DNA from: Actinobacillus indolicus
Lineage (GTDB): Bacteria; Pseudomonadota; Gammaproteobacteria; Enterobacterales; Pasteurellaceae
Direction of reading: 5' to 3'
Assembly: GCF_901764975.1 (NCBI RefSeq)
Contig: NZ_CABFKH010000006.1
Span: 1-64,000 of the forward strand
DNA: 64,000 bases
The notes beneath the pieces are model-generated. The model was not told the origin of the DNA, searched no databases, and saw only the letters and a list, made by a program, of their open reading frames with translations. Shown one piece after another: positions 6,778 to 15,790 of this stretch (the stretch's first letter is position 1; every line of letters begins with the position of its first letter). A program made the translations under genes and the position numbers.

Positions 6778-8139
6778 ATGACTAAATTTACTAAAACGAT
6801 CATTGCATCGCTTTTCACTGTAACTGCTGCAGGTGCTTCAGCTGCCGCATTCCAATTAGCTGAAGTTTCAACCTCTGGTTTAGGCATGGCTTATGCAGGT
6901 AATGCTGCTGTTGCAGATAACGCTTCAGTTGTGGCAACCAACCCTGCATTAATGACTAAATTTAAAAACACTGAAATCTCAGCAGGTGGTGTTTTTATTG
7001 ATACTGATGTAAATGTATCTGGTACTGTAGGCTCTAGCCGTTCTGGTTCTTATGTTGCAGTTGCTGATGCGACAGCTAAAAATATTATTCCAACTGCTAT
7101 TATTCCAAATCTTTATATTGTTTCGCCGATTACTGATCGTTTTGCTGTAGGTGGTGGAATCAATGTGAACTATGGTTTGAAATCAGAATATAACCCAACT
7201 TATAACGGTGGTTTCTTTGGTGGTAAAACAGATTTAACAGCAACAAACTTTAACTTCAGCGGAGCTTATGATGTTGGTTACGGTTTTAGCGTTGGTGCAG
7301 GTTTAAATGCTGTTTATTCTAAAGCTGAAGTTGTACGTTATTTAGGTGTTGGTAACAAAATGTTATCTGCTTTAACAGCAGGAACACCTTATGCATCTTT
7401 AGGAGCTATGCTCGGTAATATGCCAAACGATACAGTAGTATCTCGTTTAAAAGGTGATGAATTAAGTTTTGGTTGGAATGTAGGGATTAGCTACGATATT
7501 AATGAAAATAACCGTCTTGGTGTTGCTTATCATTCGCCAGTTAATGTGAAATTTAAAGGTCAATATTCTAATGACTTCCCTAAAGCGTTTAATGCTTATT
7601 TAGCAAATCCAGCGATTGCAGCATTAGCACCGATTAGTGTAGCAACAGGTGGCGAAACAATTCCAGGTAGCCTAACATTAAGATTACCAGCTTACTGGGA
7701 AATTTCAGGTTACCACAAACTAACTGATAAATTTGCAGTACAATATAGCTATAAACGTACTGAGTGGAGCAAATTTAAAAGCTTAGACGCTTATGGGGAT
7801 GACGGTAAGCGTTTATTCCATAAACAAGAAAACTTTAATGATTCTTCTCGCATTGCGTTAGGTGTATCTTATGATGTTATTCCTGCATTAACGCTCAGAG
7901 CGGGTGTCGCTTATGATGAAAGTGCAAGCGTAACAAGTCCATCAATTTCTATCCCAGATACAGATCGTACTTGGTACACACTTGGTGCAACTTATCGCTT
8001 CACTCCGAATCTTTCAAGTGATTTAGGCTATGCGTACTTACGCGGTAGCAAAAATACATTTAATGAAGAAGGAAGAGGACAATTTACTGTGACCTCTAAA
8101 GCTCATTTAGTTGGTTTAAATGTAAACTACAAATTCTAA
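6778..8139 (+). CDS. fadL: Long-chain fatty acid outer-membrane channel FadL (OmpP1 type)
   Basis: FadL-family proteins are 14-strand outer-membrane beta-barrels that let long-chain fatty acids and other hydrophobic molecules cross the outer membrane. The 453-residue precursor has a typical signal peptide (MTKFTKTIIASLFTVTAAGASAAA). The mature protein starts with the hatch-domain pattern typical of FadL: AFQLAEVSTSGLGMAYAGNAA followed by NPALM. It ends with an aromatic C-terminus (NVNYKF) typical of Bam-assembled barrels. AAAAGGA precedes the ATG. Divergence from yfcZ and the FadR-like operator support the assignment. In H. influenzae the counterpart is outer-membrane protein P1. Confidence 0.95.
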   Translation: MTKFTKTIIASLFTVTAAGASAAAFQLAEVSTSGLGMAYAGNAAVADNASVVATNPALMTKFKNTEISAGGVFIDTDVNVSGTVGSSRSGSYVAVADATAKNIIPTAIIPNLYIVSPITDRFAVGGGINVNYGLKSEYNPTYNGGFFGGKTDLTATNFNFSGAYDVGYGFSVGAGLNAVYSKAEVVRYLGVGNKMLSALTAGTPYASLGAMLGNMPNDTVVSRLKGDELSFGWNVGISYDINENNRLGVAYHSPVNVKFKGQYSNDFPKAFNAYLANPAIAALAPISVATGGETIPGSLTLRLPAYWEISGYHKLTDKFAVQYSYKRTEWSKFKSLDAYGDDGKRLFHKQENFNDSSRIALGVSYDVIPALTLRAGVAYDESASVTSPSISIPDTDRTWYTLGATYRFTPNLSSDLGYAYLRGSKNTFNEEGRGQFTVTSKAHLVGLNVNYKF

Positions 8140-8159
8140 TTTCTATTTAGTCTAACTCT

Positions 8160-8191
8160 AAAGGCGTGTACACTAAGTGGCACGCCTTTTT
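8160..8191 (+). terminator. fadL terminator
   Basis: AAAGGCGTG (8160..8168) pairs with CACGCCTTT (8181..8189) and is followed by a T-run. It lies 20 bases past the fadL stop. Confidence 0.85.
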
Positions 8192-8205
8192 CTATGGAGT
8201 GAATA

Positions 8206-8763
8206 ATGAAATTTCCTATTTTTTATCAATTCTATCCTTCTCCTGTGGGTAAACTTTTACTCATCGCAAATCAAAAAGGATTGCTCGGTATTGAATTTGA
8301 ACAAGAGCAAAACGAGCAACTTGTTCAAACTTGGCAAAATGCAGAAGATGCAAGCGGTGAGATTAGCGAGATTTTTTACAAAACCAAAGCTATGTTAGAT
8401 CGCTATTTTGCTGGCGAAAGCTTAGACTTCAGTCAATTAGATTTCTTAGCGCCACAAGGTACAGATTTCCAACAAGCCGTTTGGAAAAAGCTGTTAGAAA
8501 TTCCTTACGGTAAAACCACTAGCTACGGAGAAATTGCTTTATCGCTCAATAACCCGAAAGCAGTCAGAGCCGTGGGCGGAGCAGTCGGCAGAAACCCGAT
8601 TTCGATTTTAATTCCTTGTCATCGTGTGTTAGGAAAAACACAAAATCTCACCGGGTTTGGCGGTGGACTTCCTGCCAAACGTTATTTGTTACAACTGGAA
8701 AAAATTGAATACAAAGACAAAGGCATTGAATTCGTTCAACATAAAAATAAAAAATGGTCTTAA
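8206..8763 (+). CDS. ogt: Methylated-DNA--[protein]-cysteine S-methyltransferase
   Basis: This suicide DNA-repair protein moves the methyl group from O6-methylguanine or O4-methylthymine to its own cysteine. The 185-residue product carries the active-site motif IPCHRVLG with Cys138, the DNA-binding helix segment SYGEIA and the Asn/Arg element RAVGGAVGRNP. It lacks the Ada N-terminal regulatory domain, so it is an Ogt-type enzyme. E. coli Ogt is about 171 residues; the extra length is at the C-terminus. It follows the fadL terminator, with a GGAG ribosome-binding site. Confidence 0.93.
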   Translation: MKFPIFYQFYPSPVGKLLLIANQKGLLGIEFEQEQNEQLVQTWQNAEDASGEISEIFYKTKAMLDRYFAGESLDFSQLDFLAPQGTDFQQAVWKKLLEIPYGKTTSYGEIALSLNNPKAVRAVGGAVGRNPISILIPCHRVLGKTQNLTGFGGGLPAKRYLLQLEKIEYKDKGIEFVQHKNKKWS

Positions 8764-8786
8764 TTTGCAATATTTTTAACGAATCT

Positions 8787-8796
8787 GACCGCTTGT
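8787..8796 (-). repeat. DNA uptake signal sequence (USS), single
   Basis: GACCGCTTGT on the plus strand is a perfect minus-strand copy of the 10-base Apl-type USS. It lies in the ogt-metC gap. Confidence 0.75.
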
Positions 8797-8813
8797 AATA
8801 GAAAGGTAATAGA

Positions 8814-10004
8814 ATGACAAAACACAACTTCGCAACTCAATTTGTCCATGCAGGACGTAAATCTCGTTATACGCAAGGCTCGGTAAATAGTGTGATTCAG
8901 CGAGCTTCTTCCCTTGTTTTTGACACCGTTGCCGATAAAAAAGAAGCCACAAAAAACCGTTATAAAGGCGCACTATTTTATGGCAGACGGGGTACGTTAA
9001 CCCATTTTGCTTTGCAAGATGCCATGTGTGAATTGGAAGGAGGAGCGGGTTGCTATCTCTATCCATGTGGTGCAGCTGCCGTCACAAACAGTATTCTCGC
9101 TTTTGTATCCCAGGGCGACCATGTGTTGATGACTGGCGCTGCTTATGAGCCAACACAAGATTTTTGTAACATTGTACTCAAACGTATGGGGGTGGAAACT
9201 ACCTATTACGACCCATTAATTGCCAACGGCATTGCAGACTTAGTTCAACCGAATACTAAAGTACTCTTTTTAGAATCGCCAAGTTCATTAACCATGGAAG
9301 TTCCTGATATTCCAACACTAGTTAATTCAGTAAGAGCCAAAAATCCAGATATTGTAATTATGATCGACAATACTTGGGCTGCGGGCGTACTCTTCCCTGC
9401 TCTTGAGTACGGTATTGATATTTCGATTCAAGCAGGCACCAAATATTTGGTCGGACATTCCGATGCCATGATTGGCACGGCTGTCTCTAATGCGCGCTGC
9501 TGGGATCAGTTGCGTGAAAATTCTTATTTGATGGGGCAAATGGTTGATGCCGATACGGCTTACGTGACTGCTCGTGGCTTAAGAACGCTAGGCATACGGT
9601 TGAAACAACATGAAGAAAACAGTATCCAAATCGCTCGCTGGCTGGCGCAACGTCCTGAAGTAAAAGCCGTATATCACCCTGCTTTGCCAAGTTGTCCTGG
9701 CCATGAAAACTTCAAACGGGATTTTAAAGGATCAAGCGGTCTGTTTTCTTTTGAACTTTGCAAAACCCTTTCCGATGATGAACTGGCGAATTTCCTTGAC
9801 CATTTCGAGATATTCTCTATGGCATATTCTTGGGGTGGATTTGAGTCTTTAATCCTAGCGAATCAACCTAAAGAGATTGAGCGAATTCGCCCAGCAATTG
9901 AACGCAAATTAACGGGTACGCTCATTCGTGTCCATATTGGCTTAGAAGATGTGGAAGATTTACTTGCGGATCTTGAAGCAGGCTTAATGAGAATCCAAGG
10001 ATAA
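8814..10004 (+). CDS. metC: Cystathionine beta-lyase MetC
   Basis: MetC is a cytoplasmic PLP enzyme that splits cystathionine into homocysteine, pyruvate and ammonia in methionine synthesis. The 396-residue protein is very close to E. coli MetC (395). The PLP Lys210 lies in [11 protein letters not shown], the phosphate-binding segment is CGAAAV and the active-site loop is [11 protein letters not shown] bidirectional terminator follows and separates it from the convergent lptD. Confidence 0.97.
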   Translation: MTKHNFATQFVHAGRKSRYTQGSVNSVIQRASSLVFDTVADKKEATKNRYKGALFYGRRGTLTHFALQDAMCELEGGAGCYLYPCGAAAVTNSILAFVSQGDHVLMTGAAYEPTQDFCNIVLKRMGVETTYYDPLIANGIADLVQPNTKVLFLESPSSLTMEVPDIPTLVNSVRAKNPDIVIMIDNTWAAGVLFPALEYGIDISIQAGTKYLVGHSDAMIGTAVSNARCWDQLRENSYLMGQMVDADTAYVTARGLRTLGIRLKQHEENSIQIARWLAQRPEVKAVYHPALPSCPGHENFKRDFKGSSGLFSFELCKTLSDDELANFLDHFEIFSMAYSWGGFESLILANQPKEIERIRPAIERKLTGTLIRVHIGLEDVEDLLADLEAGLMRIQG

Positions 10005-10010
10005 GCATAA

Positions 10011-10036
10011 AAAAACGGGCATTTCAGCCCGTTTTT
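10011..10036. terminator. Bidirectional terminator between metC and lptD
   Basis: AAAAACGGGC and GCCCGTTTTT form a 10-base stem with loop ATTTCA. It has A-tract and T-tract on opposite sides, so it can end transcription from metC (plus) and lptD (minus). Confidence 0.9.
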
Positions 10037-10037
10037 A

Positions 10038-12371
10038 CTAGTTAATGTTAAACGCTTCAGTATAAGGAATCTTACCTTTCTTCAACATTCTGGATACGCC
10101 ACTATTGTAGCTAGTACCGAAACGGAGTTCGAAGTTGACCCCAAACTTATTGTCATAATAGAAGTCATTAATCGTATCACTTTTACCTGTTGGCGTTGAG
10201 GTTAAATAGCGCGCAGCATAAACGTTTGCACTCCAACAACAGGTGTTATAAGTAATACCTAATTGGCTTTCAACTGGTTTCTTCAACGCCATATCATGAT
10301 AATGGCTTACCATCATGGAGACTTTATCCGTCAATTCCCAGCCTGCGACCATACCAATTTGCTTAATATCCTGACCGTAACGGTTAGAACTCAAGTTTTG
10401 GTCAATGTAATTTTTACTTGCATAGCGGTAGTTAAGCTGAATCACATGATTCTCTTTTGGCTTAAACTGCAATGACATATTCGCTAATGATGTCTCATTT
10501 AAACGCGTATCATATTGATAGCTACCGTGCCAATTCCATTTAGGATGGAATTTCCAGTTAGATTCTAAAGACCAAGACGATGAGCGATTTGCAGTACTAT
10601 TGATAGAGTTATCATCAATTTTAGATGGTGAAAGATAATAAATTTGCCCTGCACTCAAATTAAAGACTTCCGCACCCGTTGTATCATTAAAGAAACGCGT
10701 GGTTCCCCCCACTGTAATTTGGTTGGCAGAAGCAATCCTATCTAATCCACTATAACGACGATCATTGAATAAGGCGTAGTAATCTTGCTGTAATAATGCG
10801 GAGTCATAGCCCAAGCCAAGATTAGTTCTTAATTTAGAACCGATATTCCCCTGATCTTTATATGGACGATAAAGATATTGAATTCTTGGCTCTAAAACTT
10901 GGCTAAAACCGCTGAAAATTTGCTTATCCGCTTCAAGAATCGTTTTGAAATCTAGCTTAATTTGAGGTAATACACGGCTGACACTACGCTGAATATCTTC
11001 CGCATTATCACCACTCCCTTTTTGCTGCAAGTAGTGTGTAGCATAAAGCTTGGTTTCTAGGCTTAAACCACCAAAACGATTTGCTAAAGGAAAATTCAAA
11101 CTTGGTTCTGCATGAAAACGCCATGCGGTTGGCATCAACTTGCTATCGTTATCAAAATGTGCAACTTGAGCAAAGAATTTAAAGTCACCGTGTTTAACAA
11201 TGCGATCTTTATAGTAATTAAAATCGATTTGTGGCAGTACACGATAAGGCCCAATACTTGCATCATCAAAAGTTTGGAATTTTTTACCTGAAATAGAAAT
11301 ATTATAATGAGGTTGATAATAACCTAACTTAAATTGCTGAGTTGCATAACCATCTGTACTACTACCATATTCGGAATCAAAGTCAGAGAAATAACGTTTA
11401 TCACTCACTTTAGTGTAATCTACAGATAGACGCCAATCGCTCAAGAAACTCATACGATGTTGCCAATAGAAAAGATGGCGAGATTGTTTTTTGTCTGTCC
11501 AAGTAGATAAACGGTCCTTGTTGAGATATTCTCCAGCAATTTTACCTTGCCCTAGCTCTGTTAAATAACGAAATTCAGGACTTATCTGCCAACCACGTTT
11601 AGAATAATATGTTGGTGTAATGGTTGCATCCATATTCGGTGCGATATTCCAATAAAATGGTTGTGAATAGGTATAACCATCACGACTTGAATGCCCTGCG
11701 CTTGGCATTAATAGACCTGATCGACGACGATCACCAATTGGAAATTGTAAATAAGGCGAATAGAAAACAGGAACACCTAATACTTTAAAGCGCGCATGCC
11801 ACATTTCAGCATATTCATCTTTAACATGCTGAATCATTTCATTTGCTTCGATTGACCAAGAGTTATCATCTGGTAAGCAAGAAGTAAAACTTGCATTTTT
11901 CATGATTCGTGTATCATTGCTCGCTTCAACTTGTTCTGCAGTGCCTCGCCCTTGTCGTCCAACAAGCTGATAGTCCGCATTGCCCAGTTGAGCTTCATTG
12001 CTTACAAGGTTGATAGTCGCATCATTCCCTGTGGCATTAATCAGGTTATCTCGATAATCAAATTTTCCTGTCAAACGCACATTTTGAGCTTTTCCATCTT
12101 GTTGCTCAACATAAACTTGATCCGCGACAATAGAACGATTACCTTGTTTTACACTCACATCACCAGTATAGGTCGCATTTGTCGGTTGGTTAATCACCGC
12201 ACTATCTGCTTCAATATATACAGGTAACTGTGTTTGATCTCCCTGAACAACTTCACCGTGAAACTGAGGAACGCCAAGTAAACACTGCGATTTTAAATCC
12301 GCAACAGCATATTGGCTGTAACACGCACTCATCACGGCAAGGGAAATAAGACTGTAGTGATGTTGTTTCAT
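10038..12371 (-). CDS. lptD: LPS-assembly outer-membrane protein LptD
   Basis: LptD is the outer-membrane barrel that, with lipoprotein LptE, inserts LPS into the outer leaflet. The precursor is 777 residues from the start chosen here. It has a signal peptide ending near AVA, an N-terminal OstA-type beta-jellyroll (about residues 50-190) and a C-terminal barrel rich in aromatic beta strands. The four disulfide cysteines are present: DLKSQC (Cys30), SFTSCLPDD, and the pair YNTCC. An ATG four codons earlier (12383) is possible, but GGAAAAGAG lies at the right distance for the ATG at 12371. LptA, LptB and LptC are encoded about 6 kb away (18.4-20.3 kb). Confidence 0.95.
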   Translation of the reverse strand: MKQHHYSLISLAVMSACYSQYAVADLKSQCLLGVPQFHGEVVQGDQTQLPVYIEADSAVINQPTNATYTGDVSVKQGNRSIVADQVYVEQQDGKAQNVRLTGKFDYRDNLINATGNDATINLVSNEAQLGNADYQLVGRQGRGTAEQVEASNDTRIMKNASFTSCLPDDNSWSIEANEMIQHVKDEYAEMWHARFKVLGVPVFYSPYLQFPIGDRRRSGLLMPSAGHSSRDGYTYSQPFYWNIAPNMDATITPTYYSKRGWQISPEFRYLTELGQGKIAGEYLNKDRLSTWTDKKQSRHLFYWQHRMSFLSDWRLSVDYTKVSDKRYFSDFDSEYGSSTDGYATQQFKLGYYQPHYNISISGKKFQTFDDASIGPYRVLPQIDFNYYKDRIVKHGDFKFFAQVAHFDNDSKLMPTAWRFHAEPSLNFPLANRFGGLSLETKLYATHYLQQKGSGDNAEDIQRSVSRVLPQIKLDFKTILEADKQIFSGFSQVLEPRIQYLYRPYKDQGNIGSKLRTNLGLGYDSALLQQDYYALFNDRRYSGLDRIASANQITVGGTTRFFNDTTGAEVFNLSAGQIYYLSPSKIDDNSINSTANRSSSWSLESNWKFHPKWNWHGSYQYDTRLNETSLANMSLQFKPKENHVIQLNYRYASKNYIDQNLSSNRYGQDIKQIGMVAGWELTDKVSMMVSHYHDMALKKPVESQLGITYNTCCWSANVYAARYLTSTPTGKSDTINDFYYDNKFGVNFELRFGTSYNSGVSRMLKKGKIPYTEAFNIN

Positions 12372-12390
12372 ACTCTTTTCCATTTATTCA

Positions 12391-12409
12391 TGGCGTATAC
12401 TTTACGCCA
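12391..12409. repeat. Short palindrome in lptD leader
   Basis: TGGCGTA (12391..12397) and TACGCCA (12403..12409) form a 7-base inverted repeat just upstream of the lptD start. It may be a small leader hairpin or a regulator site. I do not recognise the site. Confidence 0.3.
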
Positions 12410-12451
12410 GTTAATGTTCTCTTTTATATAGTAACCACCATTTTTTGTAAT

Positions 12452-12460
12452 ACAAGCGGT
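12452..12460 (+). repeat. DNA uptake signal core, single
   Basis: ACAAGCGGT followed by TAGATTTATA lies in the hemN-lptD gap. Confidence 0.65.
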
Positions 12461-12485
12461 TAGATTTATATAAAAGTTTACAAAT

Positions 12486-13853
12486 TTAGATAATTCGAGA
12501 AAATTGCTGTCTTCTCGCTTGCTGTCTTGAATAAACATCAAAACACATACAAATATTACGAATTAATAAACGACCTCTTGGCGATACAACAATTCCTTTA
12601 TCACCAATTTCAAGTAAACCATCTTTTTCTAATGGTGCAAGTAAATTGAGATCTTCTGCAAAATACTGTTTAAAATCAATTTGATAAGCCTGCTCAAATG
12701 TTTGATAAGATAATTTGAAATTACAGATCAACGCTTTAATTACATCACGACGTAAACAATCGTCTTTCGTCATGCTTAACCCTTTATGTAATGCAATACC
12801 ACGGGTTTCCACTTCTGCATAATACTGCTTGAGTTCTTTGTGATTTTGAGCATAGCTATCACCTAAAAGGCTGATAGCAGAAACCCCTAATCCTAATAAA
12901 TCTGCATCTTCTTGAGTTGTATAGCCTTGGAAATTACGATGTAACTCCCCTTTTTCTTGGGCTATCGCTAATTCATCATTCGGTTTAGCAAAGTGATCCA
13001 TGCCGATAAACTTATAACCTGCATTACCTAATGTTTCGATCGTTTTTTGTAAGATCTCTAATTTCGTTTCTGGCGCGGGTAGCATTTCTTCTTTAATTTT
13101 AATTTGAGCTGCAAAACGGCTTGGCAAATGCGCATAATTAAAGACACTCATACGATCAGGATTCAGCTCAATCACACGTTCTAGGGTAAACATAAAACTT
13201 TCAACCGTCTGCTTAGGTAAGCCGTAGATCAGATCGATATTCGTTGACGTAAAGCCTAACTCTCTCGCACGCTTCATTAGTGCAAAAATAAAGGCTTCAT
13301 CTTGTTCACGATTCACTAATTTTTGCACTTCTTTATTGAAGTCTTGGATCCCCATACTAATGCGATTAAAACCAATCTCTCGCAGATGATCCAACATATC
13401 TAACTCGATTTCACGAGGATCCATTTCAATACTGATCTCCGCATCATCGCTCACATGGAAGTGTTTTCTCAACATCGCCATTAAGCGCAAAGATTGATCT
13501 TCATCTAAATAGGTTGGTGTACCCCCCCCCCAGTGAATTTGGGTTACGGTACGATCTTTAAAAAGTTCAGCGCGATATTTAATCTCTTTTTCTAAATAAT
13601 CAAGGTAAATATCAACCTTATGTCGATGACGTGTAATAATTTTATTACAAGCACAGAAATAACATAGCTTATGGCAAAATGGAATATGCACATACAATGA
13701 AAGTGGCTTATTTGGATAGCGTGCCGCGGCAGCTTTAAAATCATCATCATTGTATGATTCGTTAAATTCTAATGCCGTTGGATAAGATGTATAACGCGGG
13801 CCGGATTGATTATATTTCTGGATAAGATTGATATCCCAAATAATGTCTGACAT
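12486..13853 (-). CDS. hemN: Oxygen-independent coproporphyrinogen III dehydrogenase HemN
   Basis: HemN is a radical-SAM enzyme that oxidatively decarboxylates coproporphyrinogen III to protoporphyrinogen IX without oxygen. The 455-residue protein (E. coli 457) has the [4Fe-4S] motif HIPFCHKLCYFCAC with Cys60, Cys64, Cys67 and a further Cys69, then the SAM-binding WGGGTP (108-113) and an HemN C-terminal domain. The codons for Trp108-Gly-Gly-Gly create an uninterrupted run of ten G bases. It lies 7 bases downstream of the DUF2489 gene in an apparent yihI-DUF2489-hemN operon. Confidence 0.96.
   Translation of the reverse strand: MSDIIWDINLIQKYNQSGPRYTSYPTALEFNESYNDDDFKAAAARYPNKPLSLYVHIPFCHKLCYFCACNKIITRHRHKVDIYLDYLEKEIKYRAELFKDRTVTQIHWGGGTPTYLDEDQSLRLMAMLRKHFHVSDDAEISIEMDPREIELDMLDHLREIGFNRISMGIQDFNKEVQKLVNREQDEAFIFALMKRARELGFTSTNIDLIYGLPKQTVESFMFTLERVIELNPDRMSVFNYAHLPSRFAAQIKIKEEMLPAPETKLEILQKTIETLGNAGYKFIGMDHFAKPNDELAIAQEKGELHRNFQGYTTQEDADLLGLGVSAISLLGDSYAQNHKELKQYYAEVETRGIALHKGLSMTKDDCLRRDVIKALICNFKLSYQTFEQAYQIDFKQYFAEDLNLLAPLEKDGLLEIGDKGIVVSPRGRLLIRNICMCFDVYSRQQARRQQFSRII
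13522..13531 (-). repeat. G10 homopolymer inside hemN
   Basis: Ten consecutive C bases on the plus strand give G10 in the hemN sense strand at codons 108-111. Slippage of one base would shift the frame early in the gene. Confidence 0.85.
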
Positions 13854-13860
13854 TAAAAAC

Positions 13861-14310
13861 CTACTTCAACTCTTGTTTAAATTGGTTAACTTCATCTAGT
13901 AACTGCTGAAGTTCTACTTTGATTTGTTCTGCTAATTCAGCTTCTTTTGCTTCTCTTTCCAGATCAAAGCGCATACGCTCATTGCGTTTAAGGTTTTTAC
14001 GCTCATCTAGAATAGGCATATTTTCTACCACTTGGTAGAGTTCCCACATTGCTGAAAAAGCACTTAATTTCTTTCCTAACACATCTAACAATGGCTTCAA
14101 ACGTAATACGCCTTCCGCCAAATCGCATTGCTCTGATAACATGGCTCTTGCAATAATATCAATACTTTCAATGATCGATTGATAACGAGTCACTTTTGCT
14201 TGTTTTATCTGCTTTTTCTGCTGATGCAATTTCCAATAAAGTGAAAATGCATAACCAGCCATCGAAAGCAGAATAAGAATAGCCAAAATAATTAAGAAAA
14301 ATCGCAACAT
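13861..14310 (-). CDS. DUF2489 domain membrane-anchored protein
   Basis: This 149-residue protein has one N-terminal transmembrane helix (about residues 2-26, FFLIILAILILLSMAGYAF) followed by a cytoplasmic-type helical domain rich in Glu, Leu and Lys. I recognise the pattern as DUF2489, a family of unknown function. It sits 3 bases after yihI and 7 bases before hemN, so all three are probably one transcript. The long C-terminal stretch from about residue 105 is predicted coiled coil by its heptad-like Leu/Glu spacing. Confidence 0.8.
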   Translation of the reverse strand: MLRFFLIILAILILLSMAGYAFSLYWKLHQQKKQIKQAKVTRYQSIIESIDIIARAMLSEQCDLAEGVLRLKPLLDVLGKKLSAFSAMWELYQVVENMPILDERKNLKRNERMRFDLEREAKEAELAEQIKVELQQLLDEVNQFKQELK

Positions 14311-14313
14311 AAA

Positions 14314-14889
14314 TTAACGGAACTTGTTTATATCCATAGTTTCAAACTGGCGTAATAATGCTTCTGCATCATCTTCTTCATCTTCAATGCCTAATTCCGT
14401 CATTAACTCATGCACACGATCCAGACATTCATCCACAAATTTTTGATCTTCTGCAGATAAAGTTTTGCCAGCTTCTAAATCATCTAATAATTGATTTAAA
14501 CATTCGTTATTTTCTAACTGCTCTAATTCCACTTCTGGTGCAAGACGTGGTTTTTCCATTGGTACTGGTACAGGTTTAATCGTTTTACCTTTCTCAGGCT
14601 GGTTTACAAACTCAACCATCAAAGGCACTTTCTTACGGCTACCAATACGGGGATCTTTGACTTGCTTTTCCTGCACTTTTTTCTGTTCATTGCCTTCATT
14701 TAAGCGAGAGCCTGAAGGTAAACCCTTATGCTTACGCTTTTTCTTCTCTTCACGAGCTGCTAAATCTAATTCATAACGAGTAGGTTTATGATTTTTAGAC
14801 GGTCGAGCTTTTGGTTGCTCAAAGGGTTTGTCTGCTTTTCTTGCAGGCATAATATCGGTAATTCGACGGGTTTTCTTTTGACGACTCAT
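14314..14889 (-). CDS. yihI: Der GTPase-activating protein YihI
   Basis: YihI stimulates the GTPase activity of Der (EngA), a 50S ribosome-assembly factor. The 191-residue protein has a very basic, disordered N-terminal half and the conserved KDPRIGSRK segment. Its acidic C-terminal part ([17 protein letters not shown]..., then [11 protein letters not shown]) matches E. coli YihI, which has LLDDLEEGETLSDEDQ. It is the first gene of yihI-DUF2489-hemN. Confidence 0.92.
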   Translation of the reverse strand: MSRQKKTRRITDIMPARKADKPFEQPKARPSKNHKPTRYELDLAAREEKKKRKHKGLPSGSRLNEGNEQKKVQEKQVKDPRIGSRKKVPLMVEFVNQPEKGKTIKPVPVPMEKPRLAPEVELEQLENNECLNQLLDDLEAGKTLSAEDQKFVDECLDRVHELMTELGIEDEEDDAEALLRQFETMDINKFR

Positions 14890-14973
14890 AATCTGTTTTT
14901 GATAAATAAAAATTTAATATTGGATTGTATCACTAACTCGAAAGAATAGAAAATCAGGAATAACAAAATGCGA

Positions 14974-14982
14974 CAAGCGGTT
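14974..14982 (+). repeat. DNA uptake signal core, single
   Basis: ACAAGCGGT lies between the lipoprotein terminator and the yihI start. Confidence 0.6.
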
Positions 14983-15002
14983 AGATCTTTTTCTTTTTTT
15001 AC

Positions 15003-15031
15003 AAAAGAAAAAGCCAGCACAAAGCTGGCTT
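15003..15031 (-). terminator. Terminator of the Ala/Pro-rich lipoprotein gene
   Basis: AAGCCAGC (15011..15018) and GCTGGCTT (15024..15031) form an 8-base stem. On the minus strand it is followed by a T-rich tract (TTTTTCTTTTG). Confidence 0.85.
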
Positions 15032-15052
15032 GAATATCTTAAAAAGTAGAAA

Positions 15053-15640
15053 TTATTTTCCACCAAATTTTTGTTGTAATTCAACTTGAAGTTTTTGTAA
15101 TGCACTACCGCTTTCCATTAACTTCTGTGACTTCTCTTGAATTAATTTTTGAGCATCTGGTGTTGGATTTGCCATCACTTTTACAGATTCTGCAATTAAA
15201 TCATTTGATAATTCTAAAGTTTCTTTTGTTTTTGCTTTAAATGCTAATACATCTGCATTTTTAATCTCTAAAGTATCTAAACTTTTTAAAACATCAGTCA
15301 CTTTAGTTGTAAATGTTTTTAATGCTTCTTCGATTTTTGCTTTATCTTGCGTTGCTAAAGTTTGTTGTAACTCAGCTTGAGAGCTTGCTAATGCTTTCTC
15401 TTGAGCTTGATTCCATTCTACTAATTTTTTGAAATCTTCAACACCTTGAGCTTGTGCTGCATCTGCTTTAGGCGCTTCTGCTGCTGGCGCTGGAGTTTCA
15501 GCTTTTGGTGCTGCCGCTGGCGCTTGAGCTGCTGCTTCTGCTTTTGGTGCTTCAGCTGGTTTTGCTGGAGCTGGTTTATCACATGCTGCTAAGAAAACGG
15601 TTAATAATGCTGCTGCACTAATTTTGGTAAATTTGTTCAT
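15053..15640 (-). CDS. Ala/Pro-rich lipoprotein with helical C-terminal domain
   Basis: The 195-residue precursor has a lipoprotein signal peptide with lipobox LAAC (Cys20). A low-complexity linker of Ala, Pro, Lys and Glu follows (about residues 21-65). The C-terminal domain from about 66 is predicted all-helical and coiled-coil-like (Ala, Lys, Gln, Leu). The likely location is the outer-membrane inner face or cell surface. I do not recognise a named family. The linker could cross the peptidoglycan, as in other Ala/Pro-rich envelope lipoproteins, but this is inference. It has its own promoter-like TACAAT and terminator, so it is probably monocistronic. Confidence 0.85.
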   Translation of the reverse strand: MNKFTKISAAALLTVFLAACDKPAPAKPAEAPKAEAAAQAPAAAPKAETPAPAAEAPKADAAQAQGVEDFKKLVEWNQAQEKALASSQAELQQTLATQDKAKIEEALKTFTTKVTDVLKSLDTLEIKNADVLAFKAKTKETLELSNDLIAESVKVMANPTPDAQKLIQEKSQKLMESGSALQKLQVELQQKFGGK

Positions 15641-15676
15641 TGAACAATCCTCAATATACTAAAAACTAAGAAAATA

Positions 15677-15701
15677 AACCTTACAAAATCGTTGTAAGGT
15701 T
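15677..15701 (-). repeat. Perfect hairpin upstream of the lipoprotein gene
   Basis: AACCTTACAA (15677..15686) and TTGTAAGGTT (15692..15701) pair perfectly with a 5-base loop. On the minus strand a TACAAT -10 box (15706..15711) lies just upstream, so the hairpin would fall at the extreme 5' end of the lipoprotein mRNA. It is followed by TTTATTTT and could alternatively terminate ubiI transcription. Confidence 0.55.
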
Positions 15702-15790
15702 CGCTATTGTACTGCCATTTGACTTAGGGTATATCAATTTGTTCCCTTGAATAAAATAAAAAACAATCAACAGAACAAAAAATAATCAAA

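Noticed and set aside
8776-9066. 96-codon minus-strand frame over the metC start
   Set aside because: It is antisense to metC and has no ribosome-binding site or family match.
14914-15105. 63-codon minus-strand frame covering the lipoprotein terminator
   Set aside because: It starts inside the lipoprotein gene in another frame and reads through the terminator hairpin; no ribosome-binding site or recognisable sequence.
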